From an uncultured Roseburia sp. (GTDB lineage: Bacteria > Bacillota > Clostridia > Lachnospirales > Lachnospiraceae), in contig CANSKO010000018.1 of NCBI GenBank assembly GCA_947647505.1, forward strand, positions 1-60,399: 60,399 bases of DNA, given 5' to 3'. Position numbers and translations under genes: made by a program. Below, in pieces: positions 52,751-60,399 of this stretch (within the stretch, counting starts at the first letter, position 1; every line of letters begins with the position of its first letter). The notes beneath the pieces are model-generated. The model had not been told where the DNA came from. It saw only the letters and a program-made list of their open reading frames with translations, and ran no database searches.

Positions 52751-53695
52751 TCACAGCTGCTTTTCCATTTCCTCCACAAGCATGCGAATGATCGCTTCCG
52801 GCGCGCCCTGCATCGAACAGCCGGCCGCCATCACATGACCGCCGCCGCCAAACTGCACTGCAAGCGCAGCCACATTGACGCGCCCGTTGGAACGCATGCT
52901 GACCTTATAGCCTTCTTCCATTTCATACAAAAATATGGCCGCCTCCACGCCCTTTGTCACGCGCATCTGGCTGACGATGCCGTCCAGATGTTTCGGAAGC
53001 ACATGATATTCGGCCATATCCTGCGCCGTCACAAATCCTGCAATCACCTTTCCTTTTGCATAAAGCCGGCTTTCCTGCAGCGCTTTTCCCATAATCCGGT
53101 TTTGCTCATACGTCTTTGCATAAAACGTCTCGTCCACAATTTTCGTAAAATCAATGCCCTGCTCCATCAGAAATCCGGCAATCCGCATCGTCTTTGCAGA
53201 CGTGCAGGAATACTGGAAAACGCCCGTGTCATGCACGATGCCCACATAAATGCATTCTGCAATCGCCCGGTCGATCTGCGCTTCGCCAATCAATTCAAAA
53301 ACCAGCTCTGACGTAGAGCTTGCATGCGGAACAATGTAATTCTCATCCGCAAAGCTTTTGTTGCTGATATGATGGTCGATACAGATCGTCTTTTTCGCCG
53401 TCCGAAAGTACTTTTCGGCGTCTCCAAGCCGGGCGGGATCGCCGCAGTCCTGCACGATAAACAGATCATACGCCTTCTCTTCCACGCAGGAATGCACGAT
53501 TTCATCCGCATGCGCCAGAAACCGGAATATGTTGGGAATCGGTTCCAGATACAGCGTCACCTCCACCGAAGGATAAAACGTTCGAATATAATGATACGTT
53601 GCAAGGCAGGAGCCGACGCAGTCTCCGTCCGGCCTGACATGTCCCGCAATCGCCGCCGTCTTCACTCCCGCAAGCTGCTCCGCCAGGCTGTTCAT
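52751..53695 (-). CDS. nrnA: DHH/DHHA1 phosphoesterase (NrnA, nano-RNase/pAp phosphatase)
   Basis: 314 residues. DHH domain motifs are IAGHVRPDGDCVGSC, FIVQDCGDPARLG and ICIDHHISNKSFAD (the DHH signature), with VGIVHDTGVFQYS. The DHHA1 C-terminal domain ends GRVNVAALAVQFGGGGHVMAAGCSM. It degrades 2-5 nt RNA fragments and dephosphorylates 3'-phosphoadenosine 5'-phosphate. It may also finish the breakdown of cyclic dinucleotide products. It overlaps rbfA by four bases and precedes truB by nine, in the conserved operon order. Confidence 0.95.
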   Translation of the reverse strand: MNSLAEQLAGVKTAAIAGHVRPDGDCVGSCLATYHYIRTFYPSVEVTLYLEPIPNIFRFLAHADEIVHSCVEEKAYDLFIVQDCGDPARLGDAEKYFRTAKKTICIDHHISNKSFADENYIVPHASSTSELVFELIGEAQIDRAIAECIYVGIVHDTGVFQYSCTSAKTMRIAGFLMEQGIDFTKIVDETFYAKTYEQNRIMGKALQESRLYAKGKVIAGFVTAQDMAEYHVLPKHLDGIVSQMRVTKGVEAAIFLYEMEEGYKVSMRSNGRVNVAALAVQFGGGGHVMAAGCSMQGAPEAIIRMLVEEMEKQL

Positions 53696-54054
53696 AACCG
53701 CTGCCCCCTGTTGATTTCATCTATTTTTCTGGACATATCAACGCCATATGCAATGGACTGGTCCAAAATGAAACGAATCTCGGGCGTATTGCGCAGATTG
53801 ATGTTTTTCGCAAGCTTGCTGCGTACATACCCTTCCGCGCTTTTTAATCCCGCAATCGTATCCTCCTGCGCCTTTTCGTCTCCCAGCACGCTGATATAAG
53901 CCTTGCAGGTCTTAAGATCCGGCGCCACCTCCACCGCAACGACGCTGGTCAGCGGATGAATCCGCGGATCTTTGATTTCTCCGCGGATGATATGGCTCAT
54001 CTCCCGCATAACCTCTTCGTTAACTCTTGTATTTTTAATGCTGTTTTTTCTCAT
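53692..54054 (-). CDS. rbfA: 30S ribosome-binding factor A
   Basis: 120 residues, typical length. The KH-like fold of RbfA is clear: RVNEEVMREMSHIIRGEIKDPRIHPLTSVVAVEVAPDLKTCKAYISVLG and the C-terminal RNTPEIRFILDQSIAYGVDMSRKIDEI (given here in parts). It assists 16S rRNA 5' end maturation and cold adaptation. It follows infB by 19 bases and overlaps nrnA by four. Confidence 0.97.
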   Translation of the reverse strand: MRKNSIKNTRVNEEVMREMSHIIRGEIKDPRIHPLTSVVAVEVAPDLKTCKAYISVLGDEKAQEDTIAGLKSAEGYVRSKLAKNINLRNTPEIRFILDQSIAYGVDMSRKIDEINRGQRL

Positions 54055-54073
54055 ATTCTATTCTGCTCCATTC

Positions 54074-57001
54074 TTATCTTGGAACTTCAACCATTTTATA
54101 GGCTTCAATCTGATCAAGCTCCTGAATATCTCCAAACCCATCCAGAACCAGACCGCATTCATAACCCGCCCTGACTTCCTTTACATCGTCCTTGAATCGC
54201 TTCAAAGAAGCCAGCTCGCCGTCAAACAGCTGCGTTCCTTCTCTGCTCAGGCGAACCTTGCAGCCACGCTCGAACGTTCCATCCAGCACATAGGAACCTG
54301 CAATATTGCCCACGCCCGAAGATTTGAAAATCTGGCGCACTTCCGCATGGCCCAGGATCTTCTCTTCGAAAATCGGGTCCAGCATGCCTTTCATTGCAGC
54401 CTCCACGTCTTCAATTGCATTGTAGATGACCTTATACAGCCTTACGTCCACGCCTTCCCGCTCCGCCGTCGCTTTTGCGGTCGCATCCGGGCGTACGTTA
54501 AAGCCAATGATAATCGCATTGGAAGCGGACGCCAAAATAACGTCAGATTCATTGATTGCGCCGACGCCGCCGTGGATGACTTTCACGATAACCTCTTCAT
54601 TGGACAGCTTCACAAGGCTCTGTTTTACGGCCTCCACGGAGCCCTGTACGTCTGCTTTTACAATCAGCTTCAGCTCCTTGACGTTGCCGGACTGAATCTG
54701 GCTGAACAGATCGTCCAGAGACATTTTGGCTTTCGTCTCCTCTAAAAGACGCTCTTTTCCTTCCGAAATAAACGTCTCTGCAAAGCTTCTTGCCTCTTTT
54801 TCCGTATCGGTCGATACAAAGACTTCTCCTGCATTTGGCACGCCGCTTAATCCAAGAATTTCTACGGGCGTGGATGGTTTTGCCTCCTTTACCCTCCTTC
54901 CCTTATCGTCAAGCATCGCGCGCACTTTGCCGTAGCAGCTTCCACAGGCAATCGGCTCTCCTATTTTTAACGTACCCTTCTGCACCAGAATCGTCGCCAC
55001 CGCGCCGCGGCCTTTGTCCAGCTGCGCCTCGATGACAAGCCCTCTCGCATTTCGGTCCGGATTTGCCTTTAATTCGCACACCTCCGCCGTCAGAAGGATC
55101 ATCTCAAGCAGGTTGTCAATGCCCTCGTGCGTATGCGCCGATACCGGACAAAAGATCGTGCTGCCGCCCCAGTCTTCCGGAATCAGCTCATATTCCGAAA
55201 GCTCCTGCTTCACGCGTTCGATATTCGCGCCCGGCTTGTCAATTTTGTTGATTGCTACAATAATTTCAATATCCGCCGCTTTCGCATGATTGATCGCTTC
55301 AATCGTCTGCGGCATCACGCCGTCGTCCGCCGCCACAACAAGGATCGCAATATCTGTCGCATTGGCTCCGCGCATACGCATGGACGTAAACGCTTCATGT
55401 CCGGGCGTATCTAAAAACGTAATCGTCTGCCCGTTAATGGATACGACGGAGGCGCCGATATGCTGCGTAATTCCGCCGGCTTCCCGATCTGTCACCCGGG
55501 TAGAGCGTATCGCATCCAGAAGCGACGTTTTTCCATGATCGACATGGCCCATAACGCAGACAACCGGAGGACGCGCTACAAGCGTATTTGCCGCTTCCTC
55601 TTCTTCCTTCAGAAGCTCTGCAATCACGTCGATTTTTTCTTCCTGTTCCGCAATGCAGTTGAATTCCAGCGCAATCTCTTCCGCCGTAGCGTAATCCACT
55701 TCCTGATTGACCGTCACCATCGTGCCCTTTAAAAATAATTTTTTCACGATGACGGACGCCTGCACCTTCATCTTATCGGCAAGCTCTTTGATCGTCACCT
55801 TCTCCGGAAGCAAAATGCTCTTAATGACTTCTTCCGCTTTCTCCTGTCTGGGCTGCTGCTGTGGTTTTTTCCTGCCGCCATGCTTTTCCAGATTGATAAA
55901 GCGCTCCTGCTTCTTTCCAAGCCTGTCGCGATCCGTCTTGCGGTTTGCCCCCTTGCGGTTGTCGCTGCGCTCCCTTGTCTCTTTGCCGCGCATCTCTTCC
56001 GTATTCACGGCAGATTCTTTATTAAATTTGTTGATCTCCCGGTCTAACTTGCCTTTAAATTCTTTCGGATGATTCGAACGGAAGCCACGACTGCCCTTAT
56101 CGCCCGTATTAGAACCGGCATTCGGGCGATTATTCGAATAACTCTTCTGGCCGTTTTTCTCATATCCTTTTCCTCCGCGCTCTCCCTGTGTGCGGCCGCC
56201 TCCCTGGAAGCGGTTGTCATTGCGGTTATTCTGCGTGCGCCCGCCGGCTGCGCCCTGCGGCCGATTGTTATTTCTGCCGCCCTGCGGCCTGTCGTTCTGC
56301 CCCCGCTGCACACTTCTTCCCGCTGGCTGCTGCTTCTGATTTGCATAGACGTTTTCGTATACATTTTCTACCGGACGGTTTGCATACACATTTTCTACTG
56401 GCGCTTTCCGGTCTGCATATACGTTCTCCACCGGACGGCTTTCGTATACATTTTCCGATGTATATTTTGGTTTTAACGTTCCGTTTTCCGCAGGACTTTT
56501 GCGTTCTGCCGCCGGCTGCTCCACAGGCGCCTTGCGTTCTGCAGAGACAGTTTCCACCGGACGGCTCTTTGACGCGTCCGCCGCGGGCTTTCCTTCTTCC
56601 TTTAATGGCGTATCTTCCGGTCTGACCGGATTTTTCTGAACGGGCCGTTCTTTTTCCGGATGTGGGCGATCTTTGGGACGTCGCTGCGGCCTGGGCGGAC
56701 GCTTTAATCCCTGCTGGCTGTTCTGCGGATTAAACACAGCCGTAATGCTTTTCTTTTTCCGCGGCCGCTCCATCGGCGCTTCCGTGCGGTTTTCTTCTTT
56801 TTCCTTTTTCTCTGTTTCCGAATTCTTTATGGTCTTATTCTCCTTCTTTTCAAACTGATTTCTTACAAGCGTTATGGACGTATCTTCCAGATTGTTCATG
56901 TGGCTTGTTACCTTTATATTCTTCTCAGATAAAAATTTTATGATCTCTTTTGATCCAATATTCAACTCTTTTGCAAGTTCATATACTTTTACTTTTGCCA
57001 T
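54074..57001 (-). CDS. infB: Translation initiation factor IF-2
   Basis: 975 residues, long for the family because of an extended, low-complexity N-terminus (about 50-390). That part is rich in Arg, Pro, Gln, Asn and Gly and has five ENVY tetrapeptides at 183-219. IF2_N helices occur at the start ([22 protein letters not shown]) and at about 398-450. The GTPase domain begins at G485 (GHVDHGKT), with DTPGHEAF and NKIDKPGA. Domains II, III and the fMet-tRNA-binding C-domain follow. It places initiator tRNA on the 30S P site. It follows ylxQ by 15 bases. Confidence 0.97.
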   Translation of the reverse strand: MAKVKVYELAKELNIGSKEIIKFLSEKNIKVTSHMNNLEDTSITLVRNQFEKKENKTIKNSETEKKEKEENRTEAPMERPRKKKSITAVFNPQNSQQGLKRPPRPQRRPKDRPHPEKERPVQKNPVRPEDTPLKEEGKPAADASKSRPVETVSAERKAPVEQPAAERKSPAENGTLKPKYTSENVYESRPVENVYADRKAPVENVYANRPVENVYENVYANQKQQPAGRSVQRGQNDRPQGGRNNNRPQGAAGGRTQNNRNDNRFQGGGRTQGERGGKGYEKNGQKSYSNNRPNAGSNTGDKGSRGFRSNHPKEFKGKLDREINKFNKESAVNTEEMRGKETRERSDNRKGANRKTDRDRLGKKQERFINLEKHGGRKKPQQQPRQEKAEEVIKSILLPEKVTIKELADKMKVQASVIVKKLFLKGTMVTVNQEVDYATAEEIALEFNCIAEQEEKIDVIAELLKEEEEAANTLVARPPVVCVMGHVDHGKTSLLDAIRSTRVTDREAGGITQHIGASVVSINGQTITFLDTPGHEAFTSMRMRGANATDIAILVVAADDGVMPQTIEAINHAKAADIEIIVAINKIDKPGANIERVKQELSEYELIPEDWGGSTIFCPVSAHTHEGIDNLLEMILLTAEVCELKANPDRNARGLVIEAQLDKGRGAVATILVQKGTLKIGEPIACGSCYGKVRAMLDDKGRRVKEAKPSTPVEILGLSGVPNAGEVFVSTDTEKEARSFAETFISEGKERLLEETKAKMSLDDLFSQIQSGNVKELKLIVKADVQGSVEAVKQSLVKLSNEEVIVKVIHGGVGAINESDVILASASNAIIIGFNVRPDATAKATAEREGVDVRLYKVIYNAIEDVEAAMKGMLDPIFEEKILGHAEVRQIFKSSGVGNIAGSYVLDGTFERGCKVRLSREGTQLFDGELASLKRFKDDVKEVRAGYECGLVLDGFGDIQELDQIEAYKMVEVPR

Positions 57002-57016
57002 ATACCTGCCCCTCCA

Positions 57017-57334
57017 TTATTCAGTTGTTGTCTGCGCCAGCTTCTTTCGTACCGACTGCGCAAGTCCTTTGTCCGTTATTGCCACAGACGCGCGAAATCC
57101 TTTTCCCGTACAATGTCCAAGACTTTCCCTGTTTCCATAAAATATAAGCTCCGTCCGATAAAAATCGCACATGCTCTGAAATTTTTTTTTCGTATTTTCC
57201 GATGCGTCTTCTGCAAGGATGACGAGAGCCGCTTTATGGGATTTTACCGCATGTTCCGTCTGATATTCGCCGCCTGCCGCCTTGCCCGCTTTCGAAGCGA
57301 TTCCAATGATCGATAATACGTTATCCCGTTTCAA
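57017..57334 (-). CDS. ylxQ: L7Ae/L30e-like ribosome-associated protein YlxQ
   Basis: 105 residues of the L7Ae/L30e/S12e/Gadd45 fold. Characteristic segments are LSIIGIASKAGKAAGGEYQTEHAVKSHKAALVILAEDASENTKKKFQ (in parts) and a late AVAITDKGLAQSV-like stretch. Related proteins bind kink-turn RNAs. Its exact role is not settled. It overlaps ylxR by 14 bases and is followed by infB, the standard Gram-positive order. Confidence 0.93.
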   Translation of the reverse strand: MKRDNVLSIIGIASKAGKAAGGEYQTEHAVKSHKAALVILAEDASENTKKKFQSMCDFYRTELIFYGNRESLGHCTGKGFRASVAITDKGLAQSVRKKLAQTTTE

Positions 57335-57593
57335 AATTTTTCAGCTCCTTTTCAAAATCCACATAAATCTCCTGCGAGACGGTCGCTTTCAAAGCGCGTT
57401 CCAGGCTTCTGTGCTTCATAGCGGAAGCCAGACACTCCCGGTTTGGACAAAGATACGCGCCTCTGCCGTTCTTCTTTCCGGTTGCATCCAAAACGATTTC
57501 TTCCTCCGCCGTACGAAGTATCCGAACCATCTCGCGCTTGGGCTTCATCTCCCTGCAGCCGACGCACTGACGCATGGGAATCTTTCTATTCAT
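57321..57593 (-). CDS. ylxR: YlxR family protein (RnpM)
   Basis: 90 residues. The DUF448/YlxR signature is complete: RQCVGCREMKPKREMVRI near the start, then KKNGRGAYLCPNRECLASAMK. Work in Bacillus has linked YlxR/RnpM to RNase P modulation; applying that here is inference from the family. It overlaps nusA by eight bases and ylxQ by 14, so all three are translationally coupled. Confidence 0.94.
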   Translation of the reverse strand: MNRKIPMRQCVGCREMKPKREMVRILRTAEEEIVLDATGKKNGRGAYLCPNRECLASAMKHRSLERALKATVSQEIYVDFEKELKNFETG

Positions 57594-58800
57594 CGTATCC
57601 CCCTTCCGCTTTATAGGCCTCGCTTAAGGCTTCATAGGGATAATCCTGCGCATCCTCATATTCCCCGTCGTATTCTTCGTCGTACTCTCCTTCGTACTCC
57701 TCGTCGTATTCTCCGTAATATTCCTCATCCTCGTAATCGTTTTCATAATCCATAAAGTCTCCGGCTTCTCTGGCCTGCGTTTCACTCTTGATATCGATCT
57801 TAAATCCGGTCAGGCGCGCCGCAAGCCGCGCATTCTGTCCCTCTTTGCCAATTGCCAGAGACAGCTGATAATCGGGAACGACGACTTTCGCCGTTTTTTC
57901 TTCCGCATCTGCAATGACCGATATGACTTTTGCGGGACTTAAGGCGTTTTCAATCAGCATCGCCTGATTTTCATTCCAATTGATGATGTCTATTTTTTCA
58001 CCGCGCAGCTCATTGACGATCACATTGACGCGCGCGCCATTCATGCCGACGCATGCGCCAACCGGATCGACGTCCGGATCGTTTGACCATACGGCGATTT
58101 TCGTCCTGCTGCCGGCTTCCCTTGCAATGCTTTTGATCTCTACGATGCCGTCTCTGACTTCCGTCACTTCCGATTCAAACAGACGCTTCACCAGCTCCGG
58201 ATGCGTTCTCGATACAAGAATCTTTGGCCCCCGGTTCGTGGACTTTACTTCCAGCACGTACAGCTTAATGCGTTCCGTAGGCTGAAAAACTTCGCCTTTG
58301 ACCTGCTCGCTCTCTGTCAGAATTGCATCGGCCCTGCCCAGATTAATGCTGATATTTTTTCCTGCATAGCGCTGCACGATTCCCGTCACGACATCTTTTT
58401 CCCTGCTGTAATATTCATCGTACAATACTTTGCGCTCTTCTTCCCGAATCTTCTGCAAAATCACGTTCTTGGCGTTCTGCGTTGCAATTCGGCCAAATTC
58501 TTTGGATCTGACTTCAATATTGACGACGTCTCCCGTTTCATATCTGGAATCGATCATCTTTGCATTTGCAAGATCAATCTCCGTAACGGGATCTTCGACT
58601 GCTTCTACGACTGTTTTTTCCTGATATACGTGGTATTCACAGCTTTCCGGATCTATATGAACCCTGATATTGTCTGATTTTCCAAAATGATTTTTGCATG
58701 CGGTGATCAGTGAGTTTTCAATGGCGTCCAGCAATGTTTCTTTTGGAATGTTTTTTTCCTGTTCTAATATCGTCAACGCTTCTAACAACTCGTTACTCAT
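57586..58800 (-). CDS. nusA: Transcription termination/antitermination factor NusA
   Basis: 404 residues from ATG 58800, with CAGGAGG upstream; an open frame 16 codons earlier is less well placed. N-terminal RNA-polymerase-binding domain (about 1-125), S1 (about 133-200), and KH1/KH2 (about 205-345, [25 protein letters not shown], given in part). The C-terminal acid-repeat domain of E. coli is absent. Instead a tail of about 45 residues is made of acidic tyrosine-rich repeats ([19 protein letters not shown]). It modulates pausing, termination and ribosomal RNA antitermination. It follows rimP by 57 bases. Confidence 0.96.
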   Translation of the reverse strand: MSNELLEALTILEQEKNIPKETLLDAIENSLITACKNHFGKSDNIRVHIDPESCEYHVYQEKTVVEAVEDPVTEIDLANAKMIDSRYETGDVVNIEVRSKEFGRIATQNAKNVILQKIREEERKVLYDEYYSREKDVVTGIVQRYAGKNISINLGRADAILTESEQVKGEVFQPTERIKLYVLEVKSTNRGPKILVSRTHPELVKRLFESEVTEVRDGIVEIKSIAREAGSRTKIAVWSNDPDVDPVGACVGMNGARVNVIVNELRGEKIDIINWNENQAMLIENALSPAKVISVIADAEEKTAKVVVPDYQLSLAIGKEGQNARLAARLTGFKIDIKSETQAREAGDFMDYENDYEDEEYYGEYDEEYEGEYDEEYDGEYEDAQDYPYEALSEAYKAEGGYDE

Positions 58801-58857
58801 TTTCCTATCCTCCTGGTTTATTGTTATTTGCTGCCCCTCGGTGGACAAGGGTACGTT

Positions 58858-59325
58858 TTAAAAATCAAACGCCTGACGAATCAGCGCGATATCGGTTCTT
58901 TCAAATGTCATTTCCTCTCCGTCTTCCATCTGGATTACGATGCGGTCTGCATCATATGCTTTTAAAATTCCCACAAATTCCTTCGCATGGTCAATGGCGC
59001 GGTACGTGCGAATTTCCACCGGCTTTTCCAGATTGCGCAGAAAATCCTTTTCTTTTTTCAGCGGCCTGGTCAGCCCCGGAGAGCTTACTTCAAACACATA
59101 GGCATCCTCTACGTAATCTTCTCTGTCCAAAATTTCATTCATCTCTCTGGCAACGGCCTCACAGTCGTTGATCGTAATGCCGCCTTCTTTATCAATATAA
59201 GCCCGCAGATACCACGTACTGCCTTCCTTTACGTATTCCACGTCGATCAGCTCAAACTGATGCGCCTCTAAAACCGGCAAAATCAGGCGTTCCGTCTTTT
59301 CTTCATACAATTCTCTTTTTCTCAT
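58858..59325 (-). CDS. rimP: Ribosome maturation factor RimP
   Basis: 155 residues from ATG 59325 (MRKRELYEEKTERLILPVLEAHQF in part) with GAGAGGGTGAG upstream. Conserved segments are ELIDVEYVKEGSTWYLRAYIDKEGGITINDCEAVAREM (in part) and the junction VFEVSSPGLTRPLKKEKDF. It binds 30S precursors and helps S12 and S19 entry. It is the first gene of the nusA-infB operon, preceded by a promoter and a structured leader. An upstream extension to 59391 lacks a ribosome site. Confidence 0.96.
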   Translation of the reverse strand: MRKRELYEEKTERLILPVLEAHQFELIDVEYVKEGSTWYLRAYIDKEGGITINDCEAVAREMNEILDREDYVEDAYVFEVSSPGLTRPLKKEKDFLRNLEKPVEIRTYRAIDHAKEFVGILKAYDADRIVIQMEDGEEMTFERTDIALIRQAFDF

Positions 59326-59398
59326 ACTCTCACCCTCTCTCTGTATAGCTCTGGCATATGGAGCGCCGTAAATGACGTTCTCCTTTTCCAAATAACGA

Positions 59399-59421
59399 AA
59401 AAACGCCCGTCGGACGTTTTT
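59399..59421 (-). terminator. Intrinsic terminator inside the rimP-nusA leader (possible attenuator)
   Basis: AAAAACG(T)CC / GG(G)CGTTTTTT with a three-base loop, ending in a T-run on the minus strand. It lies between the promoter at 59496-59524 and rimP, about 75 bases before the start codon, so it could attenuate the operon. Confidence 0.65.
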
Positions 59422-59443
59422 GTCATATGTTTCACAACATAAG

Positions 59444-59471
59444 TTGAGAGTGGGCTTTGACCCACTCTCAA
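59444..59471 (-). promoter_or_regulatory. Strong hairpin in the rimP-nusA leader
   Basis: TTGAGAGTGGG / CCCACTCTCAA, an 11-base perfect stem with a six-base loop, about 18 bases after the predicted transcription start. Confidence 0.65.
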
Positions 59472-59495
59472 TTCCAATACTTATTCAACAGTATC

Positions 59496-59524
59496 AGTAT
59501 AGCGCCTGCATTCGCAGATTGCAA
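59496..59524 (-). promoter_or_regulatory. Sigma-A promoter of the rimP-nusA-infB operon
   Basis: TTGCAA (59519-59524) and TATACT (59496-59501) with a 17-base spacer on the minus strand, about 165 bases before rimP. Confidence 0.8.
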
Positions 59525-59604
59525 GCCTTTTCTTTTTATTATGCATTGTCTTTTATTACCCTCAGTGGACAAAGGGATACACGCTCCAAGCGCCGCATCG
59601 CATA

Positions 59605-59634
59605 TTGACATGATCGGGAAACACATGATATTAT
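59605..59634 (+). promoter_or_regulatory. Sigma-A promoter of the GAF-domain gene
   Basis: TTGACA (59605-59610) and TATTAT (59629-59634) with an 18-base spacer on the plus strand, 68 bases before the start codon. It is divergent from the nusA-operon promoter. Confidence 0.75.
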
Positions 59635-59702
59635 AGCTCAGATTCTTCTGGTTTTGCTATAGCGGCAATAACCAGAAATCAGTTAATTTGGAGGATGGGC
59701 AT

Positions 59703-60399
59703 ATGGAGTATTCAGAGAGCCTTTTTGAACAGGTCGGAGAGGGCATTTCGGCCGCCGGGGCCCATGAGCGGCACAGCGGCATACAAAGCGTTCAGAATCT
59801 GGAGGCCGTCATCAACGAGGGCCTTCGCGTCGCCCTGCTGGAGGAGACGCCGGATCAGTCGCTGGAGGTGCTGCTGGAGCGCTTGGGAAAAGCGCTGAAC
59901 GGAGAGCGGACCTACATATTCGAGCAGAATGAGTCCGGGAGTGACGACAACACCTACGAGTGGGTGGCCGAAGGCGTAAGGCCGGAGAAGGAGAACCTTC
60001 AGAACGTTCCGCCGGAGGTTTGCGCAAGCTGGTATCAGAAGTTCCGCGTCGGCAAGCACATCGTGATTGAACGCCTGGAAGCCATCCGAGAGGCGGAGCC
60101 GCTTCAGTATGAAAACCTGAAACGACAGGGCATTCATTCCCTTGTAGTGGTCCCCCTGTATGACGGCAAAAAGATTATCGGCTTTTATGGTGTGGACAAT
60201 CCCCCTGTAAAGTCGCTGGAATACGCGTCAAATATGCTCCAGACGGCGGCGTACTTTATCGTATCTTCTCTGAAACGCCGTAACCTGTTCCGGGAGCTTC
60301 AAAAACGGAGTTATAACGTGCTCCATGCCCTCAGTGTGGACTATCTGGGCATCTATGAGGTGAACTTTGACACAGGCGAATGTGAGGTCTACCGCAGCA
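59703..60399 (+). CDS. GAF-domain sensory protein (partial, C-terminus off the window)
   Basis: The first 232 codons are present. The start ATG 59703 has GGAGG nine bases upstream. Residues about 40-195 form a GAF-like domain: LEVLLERLGKALNGERTYIFEQ near the start and SLVVVPLYDGKKIIGFYGVDNP in the middle, ending in the coiled MLQTAAYFIVSSLKRRN. A second, PAS-like sensory unit begins at about 208 (YNVLHALSVDYLGIYEVNFDTGECEVYR). Proteins with this start in Lachnospiraceae usually end in GGDEF or kinase domains, but the end is not in view. Codon choice favours GAG, CTG and GGC more than in the neighbouring operon. No signal or membrane segment is seen. Confidence 0.8.
   Translation, partial: MEYSESLFEQVGEGISAAGAHERHSGIQSVQNLEAVINEGLRVALLEETPDQSLEVLLERLGKALNGERTYIFEQNESGSDDNTYEWVAEGVRPEKENLQNVPPEVCASWYQKFRVGKHIVIERLEAIREAEPLQYENLKRQGIHSLVVVPLYDGKKIIGFYGVDNPPVKSLEYASNMLQTAAYFIVSSLKRRNLFRELQKRSYNVLHALSVDYLGIYEVNFDTGECEVYRS

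Noticed and set aside
59712..60137. A minus-strand frame opposite the GAF-domain gene
   Set aside because: It is antisense to a gene with promoter, ribosome site and domain pattern; high G+C at third positions creates the shadow.

Overview
The window looks like chromosome of an anaerobic Firmicute of the class Clostridia, most likely family Lachnospiraceae. The evidence is a trimeric electron-bifurcating [FeFe] hydrogenase, ATP-dependent PEP carboxykinase, a clostridial-type 6S RNA, a Phe T-box, the Gram-positive nusA-infB gene order with ylxR/ylxQ, and many exported cell-wall proteins with strong AGGAGG ribosome sites. Base composition is near 50% G+C. Almost all genes lie on the minus strand. 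I could not fix genus or species from sequence alone.

Region 1-2900 is a degraded accessory patch. It holds a truncated LytTR response regulator, a possible 30-residue peptide, the broken tail of a membrane permease, an IS3-type transposase remnant fused into a nonsense-mutated NADAR-like gene, an unknown 96-residue protein and a DUF3788 protein. Region 2900-7700 has an exported protein and pheST under a Phe T-box. Region 7700-15400 carries a 1493-residue multidomain GH20 hexosaminidase, a YihY/BrkB membrane protein and a SpoIID/LytB protein. Region 15400-18900 has 6S RNA, pckA, cdd and deoC.

Region 19000-22200 (plus strand) has citrate synthase and a CheY-like/CheX-like pair. Region 22200-29000 holds amino-acid genes (thrC, leuCD, ilvC, ilvN) and an L,D-transpeptidase. 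Region 29000-34200 holds the hydCBA bifurcating hydrogenase and an SGNH-like lipoprotein. Region 34400-43500 holds tRNA-Pro, scpAB, a D,D-carboxypeptidase, a transglutaminase-like protein, cardiolipin synthase, a subtilase, pnp and rpsO. Region 43600-48650 (plus strand) holds a 57-residue basic protein, a 165-bp palindromic MITE-like element, an ECF sigma/anti-sigma pair, and a chemoreceptor overlapping an FMN-binding lipoprotein. Region 48650-59530 returns to the minus strand with a fibronectin-III protein, an NlpC/P60 hydrolase and the complete rimP-nusA-ylxR-ylxQ-infB-rbfA-nrnA-truB-ribF operon. A GAF-domain sensory protein of different codon character runs off the right edge.

The most unusual items are: the CheX-like protein with four N-terminal MshEN-like repeats; the chemoreceptor/FMN-lipoprotein gene pair; the NADAR remnant destroyed by a nonsense codon and an IS3 fusion; the near-perfect palindromic element next to the ECF promoter; the 6S RNA with a repeat-bearing open tail; the structured leader before the nusA operon; and the tandem ENVY repeats in IF2. 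I saw no CRISPR array, prophage or intact transposon.
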